A stretch of DNA of 10,467 bases from UBA9676 sp036522155 (GCA_036522155.1 DATDGI010000192.1:1-10467); one strand, 5' to 3'; shown: positions 1 through 6,118, numbered from the stretch's first letter. A program made the numbers and translations. Notes: generated by a model from the sequence alone, not told the origin.

Positions 1-188
1 GCGCGGCGGTGCTCGATGTCGGCATCACGCGGACCGACGCCGGACTGGTCGGCGACGTCGCGCCCGAGGTCGCCGAGGTGGCCGGCTGGATCGCCCCGAT
101 GCCGGGCGGGGTAGGGCCGATGACCCGCGCGATGCTGCTCGCTAATGTGGTGGAGGCTGCGGAACACGCGCTAGCTACTAGCGAGTAA
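1..188 (+). CDS. folD: Bifunctional methylenetetrahydrofolate dehydrogenase/cyclohydrolase FolD, C-terminal end (5' truncated by window)
   Basis: The first full codon is at position 3, and 61 codons run to TAA at 186-188. The peptide opens with a beta strand (AAVLDVGITR), then GLVGDVAPEVAEVAGWIAPM, and carries the FolD signature PGGVGPMT followed by AMLLANVVEAA. This is the end of the NAD(P)-binding domain of FolD, a cytosolic enzyme that interconverts 5,10-methylene-, methenyl- and 10-formyl-tetrahydrofolate. The N-terminal catalytic half, with its Lys and Tyr, lies before the window, so intactness cannot be judged. The gene ends 44 bases before the next start codon. An etf operon starting just downstream on the same strand may be read through from here, but a separate promoter cannot be excluded. 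The family call is firm; whether the enzyme uses NADP or NAD cannot be told from this fragment. Confidence 0.93.
   Translation, partial: AAVLDVGITRTDAGLVGDVAPEVAEVAGWIAPMPGGVGPMTRAMLLANVVEAAEHALATSE
169..183. repeat. Perfect short inverted repeat at the end of folD
   Basis: CGCTAG (169-174), a 3-base centre CTA, then CTAGCG (178-183): a perfect 6-bp inverted repeat inside the last codons of folD, 50 bases before etfB. It contains two CTAG tetramers, which are scarce in many bacterial genomes. A sequence TAACAT (186-191), matching the actinobacterial -10 pattern TAnnnT, follows immediately, but no -35 element is visible. The repeat could be an operator or a coincidence of coding sequence. Confidence 0.35.
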
Positions 189-232
189 CATAGGTCCACG
201 GCCGGGAGTTCCATCACCGAGAAGGGGCAGCG

Positions 233-1018
233 TTGTCCATGAATATCGTCGTCTGTGTTAAGCAGGTGCCGGATACGGCGGTTGAGCGGACGCTCACGCC
301 GGGTGCCGGGACGCTTGACAGGGAAACGCCGGACGGGCTGATCAACGAGCTCGACGAGTACGCGATCGAGGAGGGGCTCCGCCTGGCCGAGGCGCACGGC
401 GGCGAGGTGACCATCCTGACCATGGGCCCGGACAAGGCCAGCGAGTCCATCCGCAAGGCCCTGTCCATGGGCGCGGACAAGGCCGTGCACCTGGCCGACG
501 ACGCGCTCGCCGGGTCGGACGCGCTCGGCACCTCGCTGGCGCTGGCCACCGTGCTCGGCCGGATCGGGTTCGACCTGGTCATCCTGGGCTCGGAGGCCAC
601 CGACGCGCGGACGGGCGTGCTGCCGGCGATGCTGGCCGAGCGGCTGGGCGTGCCGCAGCTCACGCTGGCCAGGAAGGTGGACACCGACGGCACCGCCATC
701 TCCATCCAGCGCCAGACCGACTACGGCTATGACGAAGTTGAGGCCAGCCTGCCCGCGGTGGTCAGCGTGGTCGAGAAGATCAACGAGCCGCGTTACCCCT
801 CGTTCAAGGGCATCATGGCGGCGAAGAAGAAGCCGGTCGAGACCCTCAGCCTGGCCGACATCGGCCTCGACCCCGGCCAGGTGGGGCTGGCCGCGGCCGG
901 GACCGAGGTGCTCAGCTTCGCCAAGCGGCCGGCCCGGCAGGCCGGCACGATCGTGAAAGACGAAGGCGACGGCGGCAGCAAGGCGGCCGATTTCCTCGCC
1001 AGCCAGAAGTTCATCTGA
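233..1018 (+). CDS. etfB: Electron transfer flavoprotein beta subunit
   Basis: A 261-residue EtfB (FixA), close to the usual length of about 250-260. EtfB pairs with EtfA to form the cytosolic FAD/AMP heterodimer that accepts electrons from acyl-CoA and other flavin dehydrogenases and passes them to ETF:quinone oxidoreductase. The N-terminus NIVVCVKQVPDT (4-15) is classic. LVILGSEATDARTG (115-128) is the AMP-binding region, and RQTDYGYDEVEASLPAVVSV followed by EKINEPRYPSFKGIM (160-195) is the ETF-beta signature. The start is ambiguous. TTG at 233 lies 5 bases after the purine-rich GAAGGGG (221-227). ATG at 239 gives a protein two residues shorter that begins at the conserved MNIVV, but its spacing is about 11 bases. 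The stop is followed 23 bases later by etfA, so the pair is certainly co-transcribed. Identity is very secure. Confidence 0.97.
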   Translation: MSMNIVVCVKQVPDTAVERTLTPGAGTLDRETPDGLINELDEYAIEEGLRLAEAHGGEVTILTMGPDKASESIRKALSMGADKAVHLADDALAGSDALGTSLALATVLGRIGFDLVILGSEATDARTGVLPAMLAERLGVPQLTLARKVDTDGTAISIQRQTDYGYDEVEASLPAVVSVVEKINEPRYPSFKGIMAAKKKPVETLSLADIGLDPGQVGLAAAGTEVLSFAKRPARQAGTIVKDEGDGGSKAADFLASQKFI

Positions 1019-1041
1019 GGACCGGGAGGACACGGTAGCCC

Positions 1042-2013
1042 ATGGCTGAGGTGCTGGTGCTCGCCGAGCATTCCGGCGAGACGGTCAAGAAGGTCACCTT
1101 CGAACTGCTGACCCTGGCCCGCCGGTTCGGCGAGCCGTCCGTGGTCTGGCTGGGCAGCGGCGCCGAGGGCGCCCGGGACCGGCTCGCCGAATTTGGCGCG
1201 GCCAAGGTCTACCTGGCGGACGGCGACGGCGTGGATGACTACGTCGCGGCGCCCGCCGCCGACGTGCTGGCCACCCTGACCGGACGGGTGTCGCCGGCCG
1301 CGGTCCTGGTCGCGGCGACACCGGAGGGGAAGGAGATCGCCGGACGGCTGGCCGTGAAGACCGGCTCCGGCGTGCTCACCGACGCGGTGGACCTGACCCC
1401 GGCCAGCGACGGTTCCGGGCCGGTGGCGGAGCAGTCCATCTTCGGCGGGGCGATCATCGTTCAGTCGCAGGTGCGGGCCGGCACGCCGATCGTGGCGGTG
1501 CGGCCGAACTCGGTGGCCCCCGAGCCCGCGCCCGGCGCGGCGGCGGTGGAACCGGCCGGGGCGGAGCTCACCGATGCCGCCAAGGGCGCGCGGATCACTC
1601 AGCGGGTGGTGGCGCAGCGGGGCGAGCGGCCAGAACTCACCGAGGCGTCGATCGTGGTATCCGGTGGCCGCGGGGTGGGCAACGCCGAGAACTTCGCCCT
1701 GATCGAGAAGCTGGCCGACTCGCTCGGCGCGGCGGTCGGCGCGTCCCGGGCCGCCACCGACGCCGGCTGGTACCCGCACCAGTTCCAGGTGGGGCAGACC
1801 GGCAAGACCGTGTCCCCGCAGCTGTACCTGGCGGTTGGCATCTCGGGCGCGATCCAGCACCGGGCGGGTATGCAGACGGCCAAGACGATCATGGTGATCA
1901 ACAAGGACCCGGAGGCGCCGATCTTCGAGCTGGCCGATTTCGGGGTGGTCGGCGACCTGTTCAGCGTGGTCCCGCAACTGACCGAGGAGATCGCCCGCCG
2001 CAGCCAGTCATGA
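1042..2013 (+). CDS. etfA: Electron transfer flavoprotein alpha subunit
   Basis: A 323-residue EtfA (FixB), normal for the family. The N-terminal domain (1 to about 190) begins MAEVLVLAEHSGE. The C-terminal FAD-binding domain (about 200-320) holds VVSGGRGVGNAENF (205-218), AGWYPHQFQVGQTGKTVSP (241-259), YLAVGISGAIQHRAGM (262-277) and INKDPEAPIFELADFGVVGD (286-305). These are the flavin-contacting motifs, all intact. The subunit binds FAD in the EtfAB heterodimer and carries electrons from dehydrogenases toward the quinone pool. ATG at 1042 is preceded by GGGAGGA (1024-1030), a good ribosome-binding site at a rather long 11-base spacing. It is the second gene of the etfBA unit. An alanine/proline-rich linker (about 158-180) between the domains is longer than I would expect but lies at a natural hinge. 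The next gene starts 89 bases on. Confidence 0.97.
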   Translation: MAEVLVLAEHSGETVKKVTFELLTLARRFGEPSVVWLGSGAEGARDRLAEFGAAKVYLADGDGVDDYVAAPAADVLATLTGRVSPAAVLVAATPEGKEIAGRLAVKTGSGVLTDAVDLTPASDGSGPVAEQSIFGGAIIVQSQVRAGTPIVAVRPNSVAPEPAPGAAAVEPAGAELTDAAKGARITQRVVAQRGERPELTEASIVVSGGRGVGNAENFALIEKLADSLGAAVGASRAATDAGWYPHQFQVGQTGKTVSPQLYLAVGISGAIQHRAGMQTAKTIMVINKDPEAPIFELADFGVVGDLFSVVPQLTEEIARRSQS

Positions 2014-2040
2014 CCGGCCGCCGCGCCCGCGCCCGGCCGG
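2014..2040 (+). terminator. Possible GC-rich hairpin after etfA
   Basis: CCGGCCG (2014-2020) can pair with CGGCCGG (2034-2040) across a 13-base loop, starting at the first base after the etfA stop codon. There is no T-run. Such hairpins are common by chance at this base composition, so it is only a candidate transcription end for etfBA. The independent promoter signal for the next gene at 2086 makes a boundary here plausible. Confidence 0.3.
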
Positions 2041-2064
2041 CGCTGGGGCGGGCGCGGAGAGGTG

Positions 2065-2103
2065 CTGACCGGGTGCGATGCCAGCTAGGCTGGGTGGCCG
2101 ATA
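2065..2103 (+). promoter_or_regulatory. Candidate leaderless promoter of iscS
   Basis: TAGGCT (2086-2091) fits the actinobacterial -10 pattern TAnnnT and lies 11 bases before the chosen ATG at 2103. CTGACC (2065-2070) is a partial -35 match with a short 15-base spacer. No Shine-Dalgarno sequence lies before this ATG, as expected for a transcript starting at or just before the start codon. The nonamer TAGGCTGGG recurs before mnmA at 3504. Confidence 0.45.
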
Positions 2104-3329
2104 TGAGCTACTCGGGCGGTGCGGGCGGGAGCCCAGCGCAGGCGCAGGAGTGCCTGGTTTATCTGGATCATGCGGCGACGACGCCCATGCTCCCGGAAGC
2201 CATCTCCGTGATGACCGGCGAACTGGCCGAGCTTGGCAACCCCTCATCCCTGCACAACGCCGGCCGCCGGGCCCGCCGGGTGGTCGAGGAATCCCGTGAG
2301 CTGATCGCCGAATCCTACGGCGCCCGGCCCAGCGAAGTGGTCTTCACCAGCGGCGGGACCGAGGCGGACAACCTGGCCGTGAAGGGCCTGTACTGGGCCC
2401 GCCGGGACGGCGATCGCCGCCGGTCACGGGTACTGGTGACCGCCGTTGAGCATCATGCCGTGCTCGACCCGGCGCAGTGGCTGGCCAGCCATGAAGCGGC
2501 GCAGGTCAGCTGGCTGCCGGTGGACCAGACCGGGCTGCTCACGCCGGACGCGCTGCGGGCGTCGATCGAGGCGGCCCCGGGGCCCGGTGCGGTGGCCCTG
2601 GTCAGCGTCATGTGGGCGAACAACGAGGTGGGCACCGTCCAGCCGGTCACCGACCTGGCCGAGGTCGCCCGCGAGTACCAGATCCCGTTCCACACCGACG
2701 CGGTGCAGGCCGCCGGGCCGCTGCCGGTGAACTTCGCCACCAGCGGCGCGGACGCGCTCACCATCAGCGGCCACAAGATCGGCGGCCCGGTGGGGGTGGG
2801 CGCGCTGCTGCTGGCCCGGGGGGCCGAGCCGGTCCCGGTGCTGCACGGTGGCGGCCAGGAGCGGGAGGTGCGGTCGGGCACGCTCGACGCGCCCGCGATC
2901 GCGGCGTTCGCGGCCGCCGCCCAGATCGTGGTCAAGCGCCGCGAGGAGGAGACGGCCAGGCTGGCCGCGCTCCGCGATGACCTGATCGCACGGGTGCTCG
3001 CCGCGGTGCCGGACGCCGTTCTCAACGGCGCGCCGCCCGGGCCTGGCCGGCTGCCCGGCAACGCCCACTTTTCCTTCCCCGGCTGTGAGGGCGACGCCCT
3101 GCTCATGCTGCTGGACGCGAAGGGGATCGCCTGCTCCACCGGCTCGGCCTGTACCGCCGGGGTGGCCCAGCCCAGTCACGTGCTGCTCGCCATGGGCGCG
3201 GACGAGGCCCGGGCGCGCGGGTCACTGCGGTTCTCGCTCGGTGCCACCTCGACCGCGGCCGACGTGGCGGCCGTCGGCGCGGTGATCGGCGAGGTCGTCG
3301 AGCGGGCCAGGCGGGCCGGCCGGGCCTGA
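2103..3329 (+). CDS. iscS: Cysteine desulfurase, IscS/NifS family
   Basis: A PLP enzyme that converts cysteine to alanine and carries the released sulfur as a persulfide to acceptors such as Fe-S scaffolds and MnmA. From ATG 2103 it is 408 residues, near the usual 390-400. Key parts: YLDHAATTP (20-28); FTSGGTEADN (81-90), the PLP phosphate loop; EHH (116-118), with the stacking His; MWANNEVGT (170-178); HTDAVQ (197-202), with the PLP Asp and Gln; SGHK (222-225), with Lys225 as Schiff-base lysine; GGGQEREVRSGT (249-260); and the mobile loop ACSTGSACTAG, with Cys350 as likely persulfide carrier. The frame stays open upstream to an ATG at 2010 overlapping the etfA stop, but those 31 extra residues are Arg/Ala-rich and unlike the family, so I reject that start. 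Its neighbour mnmA is the natural sulfur acceptor. A SufS-type role is less likely given the loop sequence. Confidence 0.95.
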   Translation: MSYSGGAGGSPAQAQECLVYLDHAATTPMLPEAISVMTGELAELGNPSSLHNAGRRARRVVEESRELIAESYGARPSEVVFTSGGTEADNLAVKGLYWARRDGDRRRSRVLVTAVEHHAVLDPAQWLASHEAAQVSWLPVDQTGLLTPDALRASIEAAPGPGAVALVSVMWANNEVGTVQPVTDLAEVAREYQIPFHTDAVQAAGPLPVNFATSGADALTISGHKIGGPVGVGALLLARGAEPVPVLHGGGQEREVRSGTLDAPAIAAFAAAAQIVVKRREEETARLAALRDDLIARVLAAVPDAVLNGAPPGPGRLPGNAHFSFPGCEGDALLMLLDAKGIACSTGSACTAGVAQPSHVLLAMGADEARARGSLRFSLGATSTAADVAAVGAVIGEVVERARRAGRA

Positions 3330-3330
3330 C

Positions 3331-3405
3331 CACCGCCACCGGCTCGCCCGCACCGCCACCGGCTCACCCGCAGCGCCACCGGCTCGCCCGCACCGCCACC
3401 GGCTC
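3331..3405. repeat. 20-bp tandem repeat, about 3.8 copies
   Basis: The unit CACCGCCACCGGCTCGCCCG begins one base after the base that follows the iscS stop. Copies lie at 3331-3350, 3351-3370 (one change, G to A), 3371-3390 (one change, C to G) and 3391-3405 (truncated). The unit is not a multiple of three and no gene is supported across it. It is a non-coding minisatellite, probably made by replication slippage, and its copy number may vary between strains. Confidence 0.9.
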
Positions 3406-3409
3406 AAGG

Positions 3410-3446
3410 GGAAGGATTTTCAGTCATATTCACTGAAAATCCTTCC
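3410..3446. terminator. Perfect 15-bp AT-rich hairpin between iscS and mnmA
   Basis: GGAAGGATTTTCAGT (3410-3424) and its exact reverse complement ACTGAAAATCCTTCC (3432-3446) flank a 7-base loop CATATTC. The stem is only 40% GC in a window that is otherwise extremely GC-rich, so it is very unlikely to be chance. It sits 80 bases after the iscS stop and 57 bases before the -10 of mnmA, where a transcription terminator would be expected. There is no T-run on either side, so it would be a non-canonical, possibly bidirectional terminator. A protein-binding palindrome is the alternative. Confidence 0.55.
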
Positions 3447-3503
3447 GGATCATGAAGTTCTGGACGTGGCCGCCGGGGGGGACGAGGCGGCGTGGCGCTC
3501 CAA

Positions 3504-3518
3504 TAGGCTGGGGAGCGA
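3504..3518 (+). promoter_or_regulatory. Candidate leaderless promoter -10 element of mnmA
   Basis: TAGGCT (3504-3509) lies 8 bases before ATG 3518, the distance expected if transcription starts at the A of the start codon. GGGGAG (3510-3515) is too close to the ATG to act as a ribosome-binding site. No -35 match is visible 16-18 bases upstream. The nonamer TAGGCTGGG is identical to the one before iscS. Confidence 0.5.
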
Positions 3519-4588
3519 TGACAAGGCTGAAGGTGCTGGCCGCCATGTCCGGGGGAGTCGACTCGGCGGTCGCCGCGGCACGGGCGGCGGACGCCGGGCA
3601 CGAGGTGACCGGCGTCCACCTGGCGCTGTCCAGCAACCCGCAGTCGTACCGGTCAGGGGCGCGGGGGTGCTGCACGCTGGAGGACGCGCGGGACGCGCGG
3701 CGGGCCGCCGATGTGATCGGCATCCCGTTCTACGTCTGGGATCTGGCCGAGCGGTTCCATGCCGACGTGGTGGCGGACTTCGTGGCCGAATACGCGCGGG
3801 GGCGGACGCCCAACCCGTGCCTGCGCTGCAACGAGAAGATCAAGTTCGCGGCGGTGCTTGACCGGGCGGTCGCGCTGGGCTTCGACGCGGTGTGCACCGG
3901 GCATCACGCCCGGCTGGATGGGGGCCGCCTGCGCCGGAGCGTGGACGACGGTAAGGACCAGTCCTACGTGCTGGCCGTGCTCACCCGCGCCCAGCTCAGC
4001 CGGGCCATGTTCCCGCTGGGCGACAGCACCAAGGACGAGGTGCGGGCGGAGGCCGCCCGGCGCGGCCTGGCCGTCGCGGCCAAGCCGGACAGTCACGACG
4101 TCTGCTTCATCCCGGACGGGGACACCCAGGGGTTCCTGGCGGCCCGCCTGGGCACGTCGCCCGGTGTCATCGTGGAGCCGGATGGGGCGGTGGTCGGCCG
4201 CCATGACGGCAGCTACGCGTTCACGGTTGGCCAGCGCAGGGGGCTGGCGCTGGGCAGTCCCGCCCGGGACGGCCGTCCCCGCTACGTGCTCGGCATCCAG
4301 CCGGTCACCGGCACCGTGACCGTCGGCCCGGCCGAGGCGCTCGACGTCCGCCAGATCACCGCCGAGCGCCCGGTGTGGACCGGCTGCCCGCCGCCCGCCC
4401 GCCCGCGAGCCTGCCTGGTGCAGTACCGCGCGCACGGGGAGCCGTTGCCCGCGCAGGTCACCCAGGCCGGCGACCGTCTGCGGATCCAGCTCAACACGCC
4501 CGCCCGGGGTGTCGCTCCCGGCCAGGCCGCCGTCCTGTACGACGGTGACATGGTGCTGGGCAGCGCCACCATCGCCGCGGCGGCCTGA
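3518..4588 (+). CDS. mnmA: tRNA-specific 2-thiouridylase MnmA
   Basis: Cytosolic enzyme that adenylates and thiolates the 2-position of the wobble uridine in Lys, Glu and Gln tRNAs, using sulfur relayed from a cysteine desulfurase. From ATG 3518 it has 356 residues, typical for the family. SGGVDS (11-16) is the PP-loop that binds ATP. NPCLRCNEKIKF (99-110) contains catalytic Cys101, and DSHDVCFIPDGD (191-202) contains the partner Cys196. GHHARL (128-133), GKDQSYVL (145-152) and FTVGQRRGL (235-243) are further family motifs, and the C-terminal beta-barrel domain follows from about residue 245. A Cys-Cys pair at 51-52 in GARGCCTLEDARDARR is, from memory, common in actinobacterial MnmA. The frame remains open to 3452, but the family begins right before the MSGGVDS strand, so 3518 is chosen. 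Placement after iscS fits a sulfur relay. Function is secure. Confidence 0.97.
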   Translation: MTRLKVLAAMSGGVDSAVAAARAADAGHEVTGVHLALSSNPQSYRSGARGCCTLEDARDARRAADVIGIPFYVWDLAERFHADVVADFVAEYARGRTPNPCLRCNEKIKFAAVLDRAVALGFDAVCTGHHARLDGGRLRRSVDDGKDQSYVLAVLTRAQLSRAMFPLGDSTKDEVRAEAARRGLAVAAKPDSHDVCFIPDGDTQGFLAARLGTSPGVIVEPDGAVVGRHDGSYAFTVGQRRGLALGSPARDGRPRYVLGIQPVTGTVTVGPAEALDVRQITAERPVWTGCPPPARPRACLVQYRAHGEPLPAQVTQAGDRLRIQLNTPARGVAPGQAAVLYDGDMVLGSATIAAAA

Positions 4589-4630
4589 GGCGGGACGCGG
4601 CCGCCGCCAATCCTCACCGGCCGTGCACCG

Positions 4631-4664
4631 GTCCCGGGTCCCGCCCGGTCCCGCCCGGTCCGCC
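4631..4664. repeat. 10-bp tandem repeat downstream of mnmA
   Basis: GTCCCGCCCG occurs twice in a row (4638-4647, 4648-4657), flanked by partial copies at 4631-4637 and 4658-4664. GTCCCGCC in the first full copy can also pair with GGCGGGAC (4589-4596), just after the mnmA stop. This gives an 8-bp stem with a 41-base loop and no T-run. It is a possible but weak end signal for mnmA, equally explained by base composition. Confidence 0.6.
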
Positions 4665-4680
4665 ACTTTCCTGCCGAGAT

Positions 4681-4723
4681 TGTTGGCTGTTACGTGAATG
4701 TGACGTGACGAGCGGGTAGGGGT
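4681..4723 (+). promoter_or_regulatory. Putative control region upstream of the lpqY operon
   Basis: This is the less GC-rich part of the 207-base gap between mnmA and lpqY. ACGTGA occurs at 4692-4697 and 4703-4708, 11 bases apart, about one helical turn, within an imperfect palindrome of pattern ACGTnAnnnTnACGT (4692-4706). A regulator may bind here. No convincing -35/-10 pair can be picked; TAGGGG (4717-4722) is the nearest -10-like string. No regulator gene is adjacent. Confidence 0.25.
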
Positions 4724-4795
4724 GTTGCGGGTGCGCCCCGCCACGGGCGCGGCCAGGTGCACGTGCGGCGATGGACGGGTGCGCTGGAGGGACCC

Positions 4796-6097
4796 ATGAG
4801 GAGTCGCGGCAGCGGCAAGACCGATTCCCGGCGGCGCGGCCCGCGGCTGCTGGCCGGCGGCCTGACCGGGGTGCTAGCCGGCTCGTTACTGGCCGCCTGC
4901 GGGACCAGCAGTGCCGGGACCGGTCCGGTCACCATCAACTTCTACAACTTCAGCGACCCCTCGGGTGCTGTCCAGACCGCGGTCAACAACTGCAGCACGC
5001 AGAGCGGTGGCAAGTACGTCATCACGTACAACAAGCTGCCGGCCGCCGCGGACCAGCAGCGGCTGCAGCTGGTGCGGCGGCTTGCCGCGGCCGACCCCTC
5101 GATGGACATCCTCGGCCTGGACGTGACCTGGGAGGCGGAATTCGCCCAGGCTGGCTGGATCCTGCCGTGGACGGGAACCTATCTGCAGCAGGCGACGCAG
5201 GGCACGCTGAAGGTCCCGCTGGAGACCGCCACCTGGCACAGCAAGCTCTACGCGGTGCCCTACAACAGCAACACCCAGCTGCTGTGGTACCGCTCCGACC
5301 TGGTGAAGACCCCGCCCACGACCTGGACCCAGATGATCAACGATGCGATCAAGCTCAAGAACGAGGGCAAGCCGCACCTGATCGAGATTCAGGGCGCCCA
5401 GTACGAGGGCGTGACCGTCTGGTTCAACACCATGGTCGCCAGCGCCGGCGGCAGCATCCTGACCCCGAACGCACTGCACGCCTCGCTGGGGGCGCCTGCC
5501 CTCACCGCTTTGAAGATCATGCGGCAGCTGGCCACCTCACCAGCCGCGGACCCGTCGCTGACGGTCCAGATGGAGGACCAGAACCGGCTGGCCATGGAGA
5601 GCGGCGCCGCGGCCTTCGAACTGAACTACCCGTTCGTCTATCCGTCCATGAAGGCCGATAACCCCGCGATGTTCAAGCACTTCAGGTGGGCCCTGTACCC
5701 GCGGGTCAACCCCAATGTGCCCGCACACGTGACGATCGGCGGCATCGACATGGCGGTCAGCAGGTACTCGCCGCACCCCCAGCTGGCCTTCCAGGCCGCG
5801 CTGTGCCTGCGGGATCGCGCGAATCAGCTGAACGCGGCCGTCAAGGGCGGCCTGCCGCCGACGCTCGCGAGCCTGTACAGCGATCCCGCGCTCTTCCCCG
5901 ATTACCCGTTCCACGCCGACATCCTGACGGCTCTGCAGAACGCCAGCGTGCGGCCGAAGACCCCGGCCTACCAGAACATCTCCATCGTCATCTCCCACCT
6001 GGTTTCCCCGCCCGCGAGCATCCAGCCGTTGAGTACGGAGCCGGCGATGGCCAGCCAGATCAACGATGCCCTCCAGTCGAAGGGGCTGGTCCCGTGA
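4796..6097 (+). CDS. lpqY: LpqY-like trehalose-binding lipoprotein of an ABC importer
   Basis: Extracytoplasmic family 1 sugar-binding lipoprotein, 433 residues. ATG 4796 follows GGAGG (4786-4790) by 5 bases; the frame is open to GTG 4757, but that start lacks such a site. Residues 1-35 are a lipoprotein signal: basic SRRRGPR, a hydrophobic run, then lipobox LAAC with Cys35. The mature part matches mycobacterial LpqY throughout: QRLQLVRRLAAADPSMDILGLD (88-109), NTQLLWYRSDLV (159-170), VWFNTMVASAGGS (208-220), VTIGGIDMAV (312-321), CLRDRANQ (337-344), GGLPPTLASLYSDP (351-364). Of the trehalose contacts I recall for LpqY, Asp109, Asn159, Glu260 and Arg386 are kept, and Trp is Tyr278. Cys66 and Cys337 match the two other LpqY cysteines and may form a disulfide. 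First gene of a four-gene operon. Trehalose is the likely ligand; a related disaccharide is possible. Confidence 0.9.
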   Translation: MRSRGSGKTDSRRRGPRLLAGGLTGVLAGSLLAACGTSSAGTGPVTINFYNFSDPSGAVQTAVNNCSTQSGGKYVITYNKLPAAADQQRLQLVRRLAAADPSMDILGLDVTWEAEFAQAGWILPWTGTYLQQATQGTLKVPLETATWHSKLYAVPYNSNTQLLWYRSDLVKTPPTTWTQMINDAIKLKNEGKPHLIEIQGAQYEGVTVWFNTMVASAGGSILTPNALHASLGAPALTALKIMRQLATSPAADPSLTVQMEDQNRLAMESGAAAFELNYPFVYPSMKADNPAMFKHFRWALYPRVNPNVPAHVTIGGIDMAVSRYSPHPQLAFQAALCLRDRANQLNAAVKGGLPPTLASLYSDPALFPDYPFHADILTALQNASVRPKTPAYQNISIVISHLVSPPASIQPLSTEPAMASQINDALQSKGLVP

Positions 6098-6118
6098 GCG
6101 CCCGGCGGGCCCGGGCGC
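6098..6118 (+). terminator. Strong hairpin directly after lpqY (attenuator or mRNA stabiliser)
   Basis: GCGCCCGG (6098-6105) pairs perfectly with CCGGGCGC (6111-6118) around a 5-base loop, starting at the first base after the lpqY stop. TGAGC (6095-6099) and GCTCA (6121-6125) offer an alternative outer pairing. There is no T-run. In binding-protein operons, a structure in this position often protects the upstream mRNA or partly stops transcription, giving an excess of binding protein over permeases. That role is inferred here. Confidence 0.45.

Noticed and set aside
793..1977. Long open frame on the minus strand (394 codons) antisense to etfB/etfA
   Set aside because: Its translation is low-complexity Arg/Gly/His-rich with no family resemblance. 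Long antisense frames are usual in very GC-rich DNA, and the plus strand encodes clearly conserved EtfB and EtfA.
2010..2102. Upstream in-frame start for the cysteine desulfurase (ATG overlapping the etfA stop)
   Set aside because: It adds 31 Arg/Ala-rich residues unknown in the family. The promoter-like TAGGCT lies inside it, and ATG 2103 gives a normal-length protein.
3331..3446. CRISPR-like array between iscS and mnmA
   Set aside because: The 20-bp units are contiguous without spacers and no cas genes are present. It is a simple tandem repeat followed by a hairpin.
3410..3446. Zinc-uptake regulator (Zur) box
   Set aside because: The half-sites resemble TGAAAAT/ATTTTCA but are in the opposite order and 11 bases apart, so they do not form the compact 15-bp box.
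3452..3517. Upstream in-frame start for MnmA
   Set aside because: It adds 22 residues before the conserved first strand. A -10-like box directly precedes ATG 3518, and the family starts there.
3653..4762. Long minus-strand open frame (369 codons) across mnmA
   Set aside because: It has a shadow composition with no recognisable domain, and mnmA on the plus strand carries all catalytic motifs.
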